Shown in pieces: positions 32,401 through 40,429 of a stretch of DNA of 64,000 nt. Location: positions 3,162,001-3,226,000 of the forward strand of contig NZ_OY762512.1 of assembly GCF_963665995.1 (NCBI RefSeq), read 5' to 3'. The notes below the pieces were generated by a model that saw nothing but the letters and a program-made list of their open reading frames with translations, made no database searches and was not told the origin of the DNA. This stretch comes from Pleurocapsa sp. FMAR1. Its GTDB lineage: Bacteria; Cyanobacteriota; Cyanobacteriia; Cyanobacteriales; Xenococcaceae. A program made the position numbers and the translations under genes. The first letter of the stretch is position 1, and every line of letters begins with the position of its first letter.

Positions 32401-33277
32401 AACCCTACTCAATGTAGGAGAATCACCTTTTTCTCCTTCTAGTCTCGATCCAGAAGGCATCACTTTAGCCAAAGATGGAACATTATTTATCTCTTCTGAA
32501 GGAGATGCTGATAATTTAGTCGATCCCTTTATCGGCAAGTTCACCCCAGACGGACAAATATTTAATGAGTTAGATATCCCCGATAAATTCTTACCAACAG
32601 TCGATCAAAGTAGCGGTATCAGAAATAATGAAGCCTTTGAAAGTCTTACCACTACCCCCGATGGAAAATCTCTGTTTACAGCTACCGAAAATGCTTTATT
32701 TCAAGATGGCGAACCAGCTTCAATTGAATCTGGTAGTCCAGTTAGAATCACTCAGTATGACTTAGCCACAGAAAAAGTTGTCGGCGAATTTGTTTATGAA
32801 ACCGATCCTATTCCCGTACCTGCCGATCCTGCTGATGGCTTTGCCGATAATGGTTTAGTAGAATTACAGGCTACAGAAGAATATGGTAAGTTTCTGGCTT
32901 TAGAACGTTCATTTGCCGAGGGAGTAGGTAATAACATCCGACTCTATGAAGTCAATCTTGGCGATGCTACTGATGTTAGCAAAACCGATAGTCTTAGTGG
33001 TGCAGATATTGAACCCGTAGATAAAGAGTTGTTGTTAGATTTTGGCGATTTAGGAATTGAGCTAGATAATAGTGAAGCTGTATCTTTTGGCGAAACTTTG
33101 CCTGACGGAAGGCAGTCTCTTATTGTTGCCAGCGATAATAATTTTAATGATAGTCAAAAAACTCAATTCTTAGCCTTTGCTGTTGGCGACTCCATAGAAG
33201 AAGGTAATACTTTAATAAGTTCTGGCGATCAAGAACTGGCTACTTTAACAGGAATTAATTCTGATAGTTTTATTTAA
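29408..33277 (+). CDS. Large choice-of-anchor-I / esterase-like phytase protein
   Basis: 1289 residues, acidic, with no signal peptide. Residues about 5-235 and 655-925 look like two halves of a beta-propeller of the choice-of-anchor-I type (LDVSDPTNPTF, LPDMVTFTPDGTKVLVANEGEP, later YYVTANEGDARSEDER, GVAVYDISDPANAEF). Between them (about 240-600) sits an esterase-like phytase domain (RFTLDRDSGEIAI, SFWLSDEYRPAIYHFD, GFEGMALNTDNG). A second phytase-like domain ends the protein (about 930-1280: GGISGLTYD, LDPEGITLAKDGTLFISSEG, NEAFESLTTTPDG). Calcium-loop-like DLDGDG motifs occur near residues 300 and 757. Relatives are extracellular phosphatase-like proteins, so non-classical or type I export is likely. 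Actual activity is unknown. Confidence 0.75.
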   Translation: MNNSIELKQISRYDSGIFDEGAAEITAYDPQSQQLFVINGANSTIDILDVSDPTNPTFTKAIAIEEFGGGINSIAIKDGTVAAAIEGESAQDLGSIVFFDTDGKALNQVTVGALPDMVTFTPDGTKVLVANEGEPNEDDPTDNPEGSVSIIDISGGVENATATTADFTAYNGQEEELRGRGVRIFPESNFANDVEPEYIAVSPDGSQAFVTLQENNAIAVVDLETGEVSDIQPLGLKDFSRGLPELTNYTWDLSEEVLGKTPAGQEILLGGMSGLFYEGETKDGKLKFIATPDRGPNGEPTDLDGDGVKERPFPLPDYQAKLVRFTLDRDSGEIAIADEIELTRKDGHTPITGLPNLQAGEPGTAYTDEEPIDLNGNLLANDPFGADLESVIVAPDGSFWLSDEYRPAIYHFDAKGVLIDRLIPQGTAESVGHPKGSFGTETLPAVYAQRRSNRGFEGMALNTDNGNLYAFIQSPLDNPDVSDSKAEAAGEKSDFNSRNSQALRILEVDPTTGEPVGEYVYFLEGSEEVDKIGDAVYAGDGKFYVIERDSGTDADSKKFIFEVDLTGATNILGTDLATATGEDTALESMTPDELAAMDIQPVNKTEVLNLPSIGYTAGDKPEGLALLDDGSFAVINDNDFGLLDEEIPGDGSVPFNPDPTQTVLGLIEFSGSNGLDPSDEDGINIRQEPVYGLYQPDAIAAYEVDGATYYVTANEGDARSEDERVEDLKLDPTAFPKATLQTDTEIGRLEVSNIDGDLDGDGDYDQLVSYGGRSFSIRDAQGNLVFDSGDQLAQITAEQVPEIFNSDGTVDSFDSRSDNKGVEAEGVVIGEIDSKNYAFVGLERVGGVAVYDISDPANAEFIQYINPIDKKTGDALDLAPEGLQFISAEDSPNGSPLLTVSNEVSGTVSVYQIDIPKPEVNTSEEIEFLGEASFATGTMFEDTEVGGISGLTYDAANSTYYALADDRSTINDARYYDVSIDLSDGSLDDGDVDFTGVTTLLNVGESPFSPSSLDPEGITLAKDGTLFISSEGDADNLVDPFIGKFTPDGQIFNELDIPDKFLPTVDQSSGIRNNEAFESLTTTPDGKSLFTATENALFQDGEPASIESGSPVRITQYDLATEKVVGEFVYETDPIPVPADPADGFADNGLVELQATEEYGKFLALERSFAEGVGNNIRLYEVNLGDATDVSKTDSLSGADIEPVDKELLLDFGDLGIELDNSEAVSFGETLPDGRQSLIVASDNNFNDSQKTQFLAFAVGDSIEEGNTLISSGDQELATLTGINSDSFI

Positions 33278-33317
33278 TAGTAAAGTTGGTTCATTATTAT
33301 AGTGCTTGATTCTCAAC

Positions 33318-33405
33318 AGCGGAGTGGAATATGCTAAGGCGCGTTTTGGGTAAGAAGCTTCTTACTCAAAAGCCGCCGTCCCTACACGGGAGCATTTCCT
33401 CCGCT
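33318..33405. repeat. Palindromic hairpin element (REP/MITE-like)
   Basis: Outer arms of about 16-18 bases (AGCGGAGTGGAATATGCT at 33318 and GAGCATTTCCTCCGCT ending 33405) are imperfect inverted repeats. Inside, 33339-33378 is a near-perfect 40-base palindrome centred on GTAAGAAG/CTTCTTAC. It lies in the 213-base gap between convergent genes and could also act as a bidirectional terminator. Two copies of AGAGCGATCGCATTTT follow (about 33410 and 33471). Confidence 0.55.
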
Positions 33406-33490
33406 CAATAGAGCGATCGCATTTTTTTCATGTTCAAACTGTAAAAAAATATTATTGTTAGAACATAGCTAGAGCGATCGCATTTTGAAA

Positions 33491-33838
33491 TTACCCGATA
33501 GGCAATAATCTGACTCTAAAACCATCGTCTTTGACCGAAATGATTGCCCCGTTTTCTAATTCTCTGCTGCATTGAAACAAAACATCATCTAGATATTCTT
33601 CAATTACTTCTCTGCTTTCATTGCCTAAGCGAAATAAGACAACACTGGGTAGTTTTGCGCCACTCACAGCCAGCAAGTAACCAAAATCCAAGTCAACAGT
33701 TAAAACAATTCTTTTCTCTTTTTCGGCTTTAAGCAAAATCTCTCGATCTTCAAGTTTTTCTAAACCTTCTTCAATTAGATGAATGGCATCATAGCCTTGT
33801 TTTCTCAGTTTAGCTGCTGTTCGAGGCGAAATTCCCAT
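33491..33838 (-). CDS. DUF5615 PIN-like protein (putative toxin partner of DUF433)
   Basis: 115 residues from the first ATG. The family has a PIN-like fold with acidic residues, here in TVDLDFGYL. The family usually begins with a KFFADMGIS-like stretch; here the same frame reads IKFFAD upstream of the ATG, with an ATA at 33854-33856 where the start codon would be expected. That ATA overlaps the stop codon of the DUF433 gene. The protein therefore either starts at the internal ATG, lacking its first beta strand, or initiates at a non-standard codon. PIN-like toxins are ribonucleases; toxicity here is inference from the gene pair. Confidence 0.75.
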   Translation of the reverse strand: MGISPRTAAKLRKQGYDAIHLIEEGLEKLEDREILLKAEKEKRIVLTVDLDFGYLLAVSGAKLPSVVLFRLGNESREVIEEYLDDVLFQCSRELENGAIISVKDDGFRVRLLPIG

Positions 33839-33852
33839 ATCTGCAAAAAACT

Positions 33853-34092
33853 TTATCCTGCTAATTTATTTGCTTTGGGATAATATTGCTCTCTAGCTAA
33901 CCATGCACCATAAACTAAAGATTGCTGAATATCTTCTACTTCTAAATAAGGATAGTCAGCAATAATATCTTCTGTAGTTTTGCCGTTTGTTAGTAGATTT
34001 AAGACCAAAGAAACGGGGACACGCATTCCACGAATACAGGCTTGTCCCGCCATTATCTTAGGATCAAAAGTAATTCTATCAACGTTAAGCAT
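33853..34092 (-). CDS. DUF433 protein (putative antitoxin)
   Basis: 79 residues with the DUF433 pattern: RITFDPKIMAGQACIRGMRV, followed by ILADYP-like IIADYPYLEVEDIQQSLVYGA. DUF433 proteins contain an HTH-like fold and are regularly paired with DUF5615 or other PIN-like proteins as candidate type II toxin-antitoxin modules. It is upstream of and overlaps or abuts the DUF5615 gene, the usual antitoxin-first order. It may autoregulate the pair through its HTH. Confidence 0.8.
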   Translation of the reverse strand: MLNVDRITFDPKIMAGQACIRGMRVPVSLVLNLLTNGKTTEDIIADYPYLEVEDIQQSLVYGAWLAREQYYPKANKLAG

Positions 34093-34304
34093 ATAATTTC
34101 TATTTATTCATACATCAAAATTTTATTTTAGTTTAGCAGTTACCTCACAAAGATAAACTTGATTACAAATCATTTTAGCGATCGCCTTTCTATTCAATTT
34201 TTTAAGCTGTTAAAATATTTATGTTTTTTAATTGTGATATCAGACATTTATAATTTTTTCTCGCTATGCCAGGATTTAGGATGTAGTAAATCTCTCTAAT
34301 ATCG

Positions 34305-34691
34305 ATGAACAAGCTAGAAGAAATTCAACAAATAGCCTCTCAAATTATACTAATTTTAGACAATCCTCAATCGGTAAAGCTTCAAGTAAAGCAGATTACA
34401 TTAGCTCAGAAGCAACTAAGGGCAATTAAAAAAGAAATTAATGCGCTAATTCGTAATATCAATCAGCAAGCAACCCAATCTGGTACTGATAGTCTTGTAT
34501 CTGTTGGTTTAGATGTTTTTGGCAAACATAAATGGGCTGGAAGAATGAGGGCGGAAACTAGACGGGCAATGGAAAGAGACAAAAAATCTGCCCGTCAGCC
34601 ATATATGGAATTGAAAGAAGCGATTGATAAATTGATTTTAGAAGGGGATAGGCTTAAGTTAAAAGCAGATGAATACTTGATAGCACATTGA
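34305..34691 (+). CDS. Small conserved-looking helical protein, unknown function
   Basis: 128 residues, lysine/arginine-rich, almost wholly alpha-helical by composition. The N-terminal 60 residues look like a coiled coil (EEIQQIASQIILILDN through KKEINALIRNINQQ). A glycine-containing stretch SVGLDVFGKHKWAGRMRAET (about 68-87) separates it from a second helical region. I do not recognise a named domain. It converges on the TPR-WD40 gene with 25 bases between them, and its coiled-coil character matches the J-domain protein of that operon. A link is only inferred from position. Confidence 0.6.
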   Translation: MNKLEEIQQIASQIILILDNPQSVKLQVKQITLAQKQLRAIKKEINALIRNINQQATQSGTDSLVSVGLDVFGKHKWAGRMRAETRRAMERDKKSARQPYMELKEAIDKLILEGDRLKLKADEYLIAH

Positions 34692-34716
34692 TATAATAGT
34701 GGATATTTTTTGATCG

Positions 34717-36189
34717 TCAATATGATTCAGTACCAAGTTGCCATACATTTATGTATCCATTATCGTCACCAGCAACTATAGTTTTACTGTCTTGACTAAA
34801 ACTTATAGAGTTATACCTTTTAAACTTTTGACTGGAAGCAATGGATAAAGTTTGTATAAGCTTACCTGTATTAATATTCCATAAAAAGATGTTGCCACTA
34901 ATGTCGCTAGTAGCTAAAATCGTCCCATCATGACTAAAAGCAAGACCTTTCTCATTTTCACTGACAATAGTGTCAGGATACTCTGAAGAATAATCAAGAG
35001 TACGAATTAGTTCGCCTGTTTGAGCATTCCAAATATGAGCTGGTTTATCCTCAACAGCTTGAGCAAGTAGCTTTTCATCAGGACTAAAAGCCACATCCTC
35101 TGAGTATGGTGTACAGCGAGAATAAATAAACTTGCCAGTACTCAGGTTGAAAACTAGTAATATATCGACACACTCATAGAAATCATTAGGACATAAATTT
35201 CCAACAAAGGCTATGATTCGACTATTCGGAGCAACTGAAAGTGAGAAAAAAGTTAAATCTTCATCTTCAATAACTTTGATTAAGTGTTCTGTTTCTATAT
35301 TCAATAGTTTGGTTTTATTTTTAAGTTTGGAAATAATTTTTTCTTTATATGCTTTATATATTTTTTTGGAATATGAGTGTAAAAGTTTTTGTTTTTTTAA
35401 ATTCCAAGTTTGAGTGATTCCATCGTTACGCTCAATCGTAATATTTTGATTAGAGTCAATTTGAACTGATTTAATATCTTTCCAAAACATTGAATCAGAC
35501 TGTCTTGAAACGCAGGTAGTATCAAAAGTAGCTAAGAAATCATAGTTTATCAGTCGATCTTCGATTATACCTTTATTATCTTTGTATTTTTTTATTTTGT
35601 TTAATTCAAAAAGGCTCGAACAATTATAATTCACATTCTTTTGAAATTTATAACTGTTAAATTTTATTTTCAAAGCTTGGTTAAAAGCAAAGTTAGCCTT
35701 TTGTTCTTTTCCTGATTTTATATAGATAAGACCTTTATTGTACCAAGCTCTATATTCATCAGGCTTTATTTTAATTACTTCTTCAGTTTCTTTTATTGCT
35801 TCATCATATTTACATAAATTCATTAAAATAGCACTTTTTGTTAATAATGCTTGCGTGAAATTTGGTTTTAAAGCAATAGATTTATTTACAGCTATTAAAG
35901 CTTCTTCCCAATCTACTGTTTTCCATAAAGAACGAGCTTTATACCACCAAGCTTCAGCACAGCTTTTATTGATTTCAATCATTTTTTCAGAACAAGTTAA
36001 AACTCCGCGGTATACTTCCAAGCCATATAGATATTCTGCTTCTTCTAGTAATTGATTTATTTGTTCGCAATAATAATTTGAATATTGATTTATATCGTTA
36101 GCAAGTGCAAATCCTCTCTTAATCAAATTTGACGAATATTTAGCTATATTAGGACTTGTAGATAAAATAATATTTTTGTTTTTTTCCAT
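34717..36189 (-). CDS. TPR-WD40 protein
   Basis: 490 residues. About four TPR units occupy residues 40-180 (AEAWWYKARSLWKTVDWEEA, KYDEAIKETEEVIKIKPDE, YRAWYNKGLIYIKSGKEQ). The C-terminal half has WD40-like blades: DGITQTWNLKKQKLL, ILLVFNLSTGKF, DKPAHIWNAQTGELIRTL, SGNIFLWNINTGKLIQTL and NGYINVWQLGT. That is about five blades, fewer than the usual seven, so the propeller may be open or completed by another protein. The gene is conspicuously AT-rich, notably 35300-36100. It follows the J-domain gene after 5 bases, so they are almost certainly co-transcribed. Function unknown; likely a scaffold. Confidence 0.75.
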   Translation of the reverse strand: MEKNKNIILSTSPNIAKYSSNLIKRGFALANDINQYSNYYCEQINQLLEEAEYLYGLEVYRGVLTCSEKMIEINKSCAEAWWYKARSLWKTVDWEEALIAVNKSIALKPNFTQALLTKSAILMNLCKYDEAIKETEEVIKIKPDEYRAWYNKGLIYIKSGKEQKANFAFNQALKIKFNSYKFQKNVNYNCSSLFELNKIKKYKDNKGIIEDRLINYDFLATFDTTCVSRQSDSMFWKDIKSVQIDSNQNITIERNDGITQTWNLKKQKLLHSYSKKIYKAYKEKIISKLKNKTKLLNIETEHLIKVIEDEDLTFFSLSVAPNSRIIAFVGNLCPNDFYECVDILLVFNLSTGKFIYSRCTPYSEDVAFSPDEKLLAQAVEDKPAHIWNAQTGELIRTLDYSSEYPDTIVSENEKGLAFSHDGTILATSDISGNIFLWNINTGKLIQTLSIASSQKFKRYNSISFSQDSKTIVAGDDNGYINVWQLGTESY

Positions 36190-36194
36190 ATCTA

Positions 36195-36881
36195 TTAGCC
36201 AAATTTTGTTTTTAATTCTTTGAGTTTTTTCATAGCACTATTAATTTGCTTATCCAATTCATTAGCCATATCTGCTAACAAATCTTGTCCGACTTTTTCT
36301 GCTTCAATGATTTTAGTTTTAAGTTGAAAAAGTTCGGTTTGTTCTAAAGTTGTAATTTCTAATTGGATGGATTTTAAACGATCGCGACTTTGGGCTATTT
36401 GTCTAATAATGCGAATCAACTCGAAACTAATTCCTTCGCCTTTAATTGATTCGGGACTATTTTCCCAATCTTGTAAAATCGATTTGAGTTTTTCTAAATT
36501 ACCGTTTTCGTAGGCGATATTAGCTTCCGCCATTAATTCTTGTCTGCGTTGACGTTCTTCGTCATCAGTTGCCAAATCTGGATGAATTTTTTTTGCTACT
36601 TCGCGGTACAGTTTCTTTAATTCTAGTGATGGCTTGAAATCTCGATCCGATTCTAAAAATGCTATGTATTCTTCAATTTGAGCTTCTATGCGATCTAGTT
36701 CTGTATAGCGAATACCAATTACTCGCATATATTCATTTTCAAAACTACTTAATTCAGCTTGAAAAGTGACTAAATTTAATTCCTTTTCAGCCAACTCGGT
36801 TTCTAATACTGCTAATTCAGCTTTCTTTTTTTCTAGTTCTTCTTGTTCTGGCGTAAGTTTATGTATAATTTCATGTTCCAT
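36195..36881 (-). CDS. J-domain protein embedded in coiled coils
   Basis: 228 residues. A long N-terminal coiled coil (about 10-75) is followed by a J domain (about 85-145) with helix II LKKLYREVAKK, the HPD motif at 100-102 and helix III AEANIAYENGN. A second coiled coil (about 165-225) ends the protein. The HPD makes Hsp70 recruitment plausible; the coiled coils suggest a dedicated client or partner. It is the first gene of a two-gene unit with the TPR-WD40 gene. J-domain proteins of this coiled-coil type occur in cyanobacteria, but I know no assigned function. Confidence 0.72.
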   Translation of the reverse strand: MEHEIIHKLTPEQEELEKKKAELAVLETELAEKELNLVTFQAELSSFENEYMRVIGIRYTELDRIEAQIEEYIAFLESDRDFKPSLELKKLYREVAKKIHPDLATDDEERQRRQELMAEANIAYENGNLEKLKSILQDWENSPESIKGEGISFELIRIIRQIAQSRDRLKSIQLEITTLEQTELFQLKTKIIEAEKVGQDLLADMANELDKQINSAMKKLKELKTKFG

Positions 36882-37606
36882 AATTTCGCATAAATTACGA
36901 TATAAAATTGTGTTTCCACAATCCTAATCTTGAAACTTATACAAAGACTTCAGTAAGATCAGCTAAAGATAAAAAATTGTATTGGCTTTTATTCACAAAA
37001 GCGATCGCTTTTTTCTCACTTCCCCAAAATATTAAAATATTCCTTGTCAGAAACTTACCCCATCATGTATCATTAGTGATTGTGGTTAAAACTGGCAAAT
37101 CTCACCTAATAGATAAAAATCTAGTCCACCCCCTCAGTCGCAGAATACAAGTGATTTTCGCTTTTACTTCTAAGACTAAATTAGTGAGTTTTCACAGTGT
37201 TTATTCACCATAGAAAACAATCTCGTTACGGGGTTAGTGAGAAATTTATAGGGTTTGCTGCCTCCTCATTGGGGATACTGAAGAAGCAATTTTTCTTTAA
37301 GTCTTAGAGGGTACAAGGTAACTTTGAAGGTTGGCAACAGCAATAAGCTGAATGCGAGCGTAAATCTTAGAAAAAAAATTATATATTTGCTGCTGTACAT
37401 CTTGTTAATAGCGGTTCGACCAAGAGCGATTTTATGTAAAAACATGAATGAGATTCTAGGAAGTACCGGTCAAGATGGTTATTTTTTGTCAGTTGATGTT
37501 GCACCGCCTTTTGATAGCAGTAATCTGCGGCAATACATCTAAGCCCAAAGCTCTTGAGAAATAGAGCTTAATCTATTATGTTGCAATTATAGAGGAGTTT
37601 AAACTC
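36882..37606. other. Long non-coding region upstream of the ribosomal protein cluster
   Basis: This gap of 725 bases precedes rplC. Two frames (36908-37213 from TTG, and 37324-37542) are open but look unlike proteins and are not called. It should carry the main promoter of the ribosomal cluster and a long leader. A hairpin followed by five U is at 37254-37294. A GAGGAG Shine-Dalgarno at 37592-37597 sits 9 bases before the GTG start of rplC. Confidence 0.5.
37254..37294 (+). promoter_or_regulatory. Leader hairpin followed by U-run, possible attenuator of the ribosomal operon
   Basis: TTGCT (37255-37259) pairs with AGCAA (37285-37289); inside, TCCTCA pairs with TGAAGA with one mismatch. TTTTT follows at once. 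It lies about 310 bases upstream of rplC. It could be a terminator for upstream transcription or a regulatory leader structure; the stem is short, so confidence is low. Confidence 0.3.
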
Positions 37607-38251
37607 GTGTCTATCGGCATTCTTGGCACTAAAGTTGGCATGACCCAAGTTTTTGACAAAGAGACAGGAAATGCAGTTCCCGTTACTGTTGTTCAAGCTG
37701 GACCGTGTATCGTAACTCAAGTCAAAACTAAAGAGACGGACGGTTATAGTTCAGTTCAAATTGGCTATGGAGAGGTAAAAGAAAAAGCTTTGTCCAGGCC
37801 TGAACTGGGTCATCTTAAAAAAGTTGGTGCTAGTCCTCTACGCCATCTGAAAGAGTATCGTCTGGAAAAAACTGAAGATTATGAACTAGGCAAAGCTTTA
37901 GACATATCGGAAATTTTTAATACTGATACTACCGTTGATGTTAGTGGTAAAACGATGGGTCGTGGTTTTGCTGGTTATCATAAGCGGCACAACTTTAAGC
38001 GTGGTTTGATGAGTCATGGTTCTAAAAGCCATCGTGCGCCTGGTTCAACTGGTGCGGGAACAACTCCTGGTCGTGTCTATCCTGGTAAGAAAATGGCAGG
38101 ACGCTACGGCGGAAAACAGGTAACCACCCGCAAATTAAAAGTTGTCAAAATTGATGTTGAGCAAAACTTGTTACTTATTAAAGGAGCAATTCCTGGTAAG
38201 CCTGGATCACTGCTTAGTATCTCTCCCAGCAACATTGTGGGGCAGAAGTAG
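37607..38251 (+). CDS. rplC: 50S ribosomal protein L3
   Basis: First gene of the cluster, 214 residues, GTG start fixed by a GAGGAG ribosome-binding site and by the conserved N-terminus [18 protein letters not shown]3 is an early-assembly 23S rRNA binder whose extended loop ([13 protein letters not shown], then [13 protein letters not shown]) reaches the peptidyl-transferase centre. rpsJ, which precedes rplC in E. coli, is absent here; in cyanobacteria it usually sits with the str operon. Confidence 0.97.
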   Translation: MSIGILGTKVGMTQVFDKETGNAVPVTVVQAGPCIVTQVKTKETDGYSSVQIGYGEVKEKALSRPELGHLKKVGASPLRHLKEYRLEKTEDYELGKALDISEIFNTDTTVDVSGKTMGRGFAGYHKRHNFKRGLMSHGSKSHRAPGSTGAGTTPGRVYPGKKMAGRYGGKQVTTRKLKVVKIDVEQNLLLIKGAIPGKPGSLLSISPSNIVGQK

Positions 38252-38309
38252 TAGGGCAGAAATAACAGCTTGTTATTTTGAGAACATAAAGTATAGATAA
38301 CAAATAACT

Positions 38310-38942
38310 ATGGTTAATTGTGTAGTCAAAAATTGGCAGGGGGAAGATGCTGGAGAAGCAACCCTAGAACTTAAAGTAGCCAAAGCAGAAAACGCCGAAC
38401 ATATTGTTCATCGTGCATTAGTTCGTCAGCTAAATAATGCTCGTCAAGGTACGGCATCTAGCAAAACTCGAGCAGAAGTTCGCGGTGGTGGACGCAAACC
38501 TTGGAGACAAAAAGGAACTGGACGCGCTCGTGCAGGTTCGATTCGTTCTCCATTATGGCGTGGTGGTGGTGTAATTTTTGGACCAAAACCCAGAGATTTC
38601 AGCACCAAGATGAACCGCAAAGAGAGACGTTTGGCGTTGAGAACAGCTTTTAGTTCCCGCGTTGAAGATATAGTTGTTGTCGAGAATTTTGGTTCTGAAC
38701 TTGACCGCCCTAAAACAAAAGAAGTTTTAGCAGCTTTAGACCGTTGGGGTGTTGAACCTGACTCTAAGGTTTTACTGATTCTTAAAGAGGTTTCTGATAA
38801 CGTCAATTTGTCTACTCGCAACATTGCTAAAGTCAAACTAATTAAGGCAACTAACCTCAACGTTCTTGATGTGCTTCATGCCAACAAAATTGTCATCTCG
38901 AAAGATGCTTTAGAACAGATACAGGAGGTTTACAGTGACTAG
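38310..38942 (+). CDS. rplD: 50S ribosomal protein L4
   Basis: 210 residues. The long basic loop ([20 protein letters not shown], then [17 protein letters not shown]) lines the peptide exit tunnel. In E. coli L4 also represses its own operon; whether it does so here is unknown. The end of the gene overlaps rplW by 8 bases and contains the rplW Shine-Dalgarno, which implies translational coupling. Confidence 0.97.
   Translation: MVNCVVKNWQGEDAGEATLELKVAKAENAEHIVHRALVRQLNNARQGTASSKTRAEVRGGGRKPWRQKGTGRARAGSIRSPLWRGGGVIFGPKPRDFSTKMNRKERRLALRTAFSSRVEDIVVVENFGSELDRPKTKEVLAALDRWGVEPDSKVLLILKEVSDNVNLSTRNIAKVKLIKATNLNVLDVLHANKIVISKDALEQIQEVYSD
38923..38928 (+). promoter_or_regulatory. Shine-Dalgarno of rplW inside rplD
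   Basis: AGGAGG, the full anti-16S match, lies within the last codons of rplD, 6 bases before the GTG at 38935. It fixes the rplW start and is one of the few perfect ribosome-binding sites in the window. Confidence 0.75.
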
Positions 38943-39237
38943 ATACCAAGAGAGAGATTTAGCCGACTTGATCCTCAAGCCGATCATTACTGAAAAAGGC
39001 ACGATCCAGATGGAGCTTGGTAAATACGTTTTTGATGTATTGCCTAAAGCAACCAAGCCCGATATTAGAGCAGCTATTGAAAGCCTGTTTGATGTCACTG
39101 TTGTCAAGGTAAATACTTTGACTTTGCCTCGTAAAAAGCGTCGAGTAGGCAAGTTTTTGGGTTACAAGGCTCAATATAAAAGAGCAATTGTCACGCTCAA
39201 AGATGGGGATTCAATTGCCCTATTCCCTGACGTATAA
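38935..39237 (+). CDS. rplW: 50S ribosomal protein L23
   Basis: 100 residues, GTG start overlapping rplD. L23 sits at the exit-tunnel mouth and is the docking site for trigger factor and SRP. Typical residues [17 protein letters not shown] and [13 protein letters not shown] are present. Strong AGGAGG ribosome-binding site. Confidence 0.96.
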   Translation: MTRYQERDLADLILKPIITEKGTIQMELGKYVFDVLPKATKPDIRAAIESLFDVTVVKVNTLTLPRKKRRVGKFLGYKAQYKRAIVTLKDGDSIALFPDV

Positions 39238-39286
39238 AACGTAGATCAAAATATAGAACTCGAAAAAGCTAATCTAAAAGCAAATT

Positions 39287-40114
39287 ATGGGTACTCGTTC
39301 ATTTAGACCATACACACCAGGAACACGCCAAGCGATAGTTCCCGATTTTTCAGAAATTACCAAAAGTACGCCCGAAAAATCTTTAACCAAATACAAACAT
39401 CGTAAAAAAGGGCGTAATAACCGCGGTGTAATTACTAGCCGTCGTCGTGGCGGAGGACACAAACGTCTTTACCGTATTATCGATTTTCGGCGTGATAAGC
39501 GCAATATCCCAGCCGAAGTAGTTGCGATCGAATACGATCCCAACCGCAATTCTCGTATTGCTCTAGTTCAGTATGAAGACGGCGAAAAACGCTACATATT
39601 GGCTGCTGTAGGGATGAAAGTAGGCACACCAATTATTGCCAGTGAAAATGCGCCAATTGAGGTTGGTAATGCCTTACCTCTGAGCAAAATGCCTCTAGGT
39701 GAAACTGTTCACAACGTTGAGCTTGTAGCTGGTAGAGGCGGACAAATTGTTCGGGCTGCTGGCGCTGCTGCCAAGGTAATGGCAAAAGAAGGGGATTATG
39801 TAACTATTGGTCTTCCTTCAAAGGAAGTAAGAATGGTGCGCAAAGAATGCTATGCCACTATCGGACAGGTTGGTAACGTTGAGTACCGTAATCTTAAGCT
39901 GGGTAAAGCAGGTAGAATGCGCCATTTGGGTAGAAGACCTGAAGTTCGCGGTAGTGCGATGAACCCCTGCGATCACCCTCATGGTGGTGGTGAAGGACGC
40001 GCTCCTATTGGTAGAAGCGGTCCTGTTTCCCCTTGGGGTAAACCAGCTTTGGGTAAGAAAACTCGCAAGAAGAACAAACCTAGCAACAGGCTGATTGTTC
40101 GTCGTCGTCGTTAA
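39287..40114 (+). CDS. rplB: 50S ribosomal protein L2
   Basis: 275 residues. Essential for subunit association and peptidyl transfer. The C-terminal signature [17 protein letters not shown] carries the conserved histidine near the catalytic centre. OB and SH3 folds occupy about residues 60-200, and the C-terminus is very basic ([19 protein letters not shown]). Gap of 49 bases after rplW. Confidence 0.97.
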   Translation: MGTRSFRPYTPGTRQAIVPDFSEITKSTPEKSLTKYKHRKKGRNNRGVITSRRRGGGHKRLYRIIDFRRDKRNIPAEVVAIEYDPNRNSRIALVQYEDGEKRYILAAVGMKVGTPIIASENAPIEVGNALPLSKMPLGETVHNVELVAGRGGQIVRAAGAAAKVMAKEGDYVTIGLPSKEVRMVRKECYATIGQVGNVEYRNLKLGKAGRMRHLGRRPEVRGSAMNPCDHPHGGGEGRAPIGRSGPVSPWGKPALGKKTRKKNKPSNRLIVRRRR

Positions 40115-40135
40115 TTCATTATTAATTGAAAAAAT

Positions 40136-40414
40136 ATGAGTCGTTCTTTAAAAAAGGGACCATTTATCGCCGACAGTCTCCTCAAAAAAATTGAGAGGTT
40201 GAACGCTGGTAACAAAAAAGAAGTAATCAAAACTTGGTCGAGAGCTTCAACTATTTTGCCTCTAATGGTGGGACATACAATTGCCGTCCACAATGGTCGC
40301 CAGCACATTCCTGTGTTTATTAGTGACCAGATGGTCGGACATAAACTGGGAGAATTTTCTCCTACCCGTACTTTTAGGGGTCATTCTAAAAGCGACAAAA
40401 AAGGGAGACGCTAG
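40136..40414 (+). CDS. rpsS: 30S ribosomal protein S19
   Basis: 92 residues; binds the head of the small subunit with S13. Conserved [20 protein letters not shown] start and the [16 protein letters not shown] motif near the C-terminus. It lies 21 bases after rplB and 15 before rplV. Confidence 0.97.
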   Translation: MSRSLKKGPFIADSLLKKIERLNAGNKKEVIKTWSRASTILPLMVGHTIAVHNGRQHIPVFISDQMVGHKLGEFSPTRTFRGHSKSDKKGRR

Positions 40415-40429
40415 ATATTAAGTACCACT

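Noticed and set aside
36908-37213. Frame of 101 residues upstream of rplC
   Set aside because: TTG start, no ribosome-binding site, composition unlike a protein, no recognisable domain.
37324-37542. Frame of 72 residues just before rplC
   Set aside because: No ribosome-binding site, no homology I recognise; it fits better as leader sequence of the ribosomal operon.
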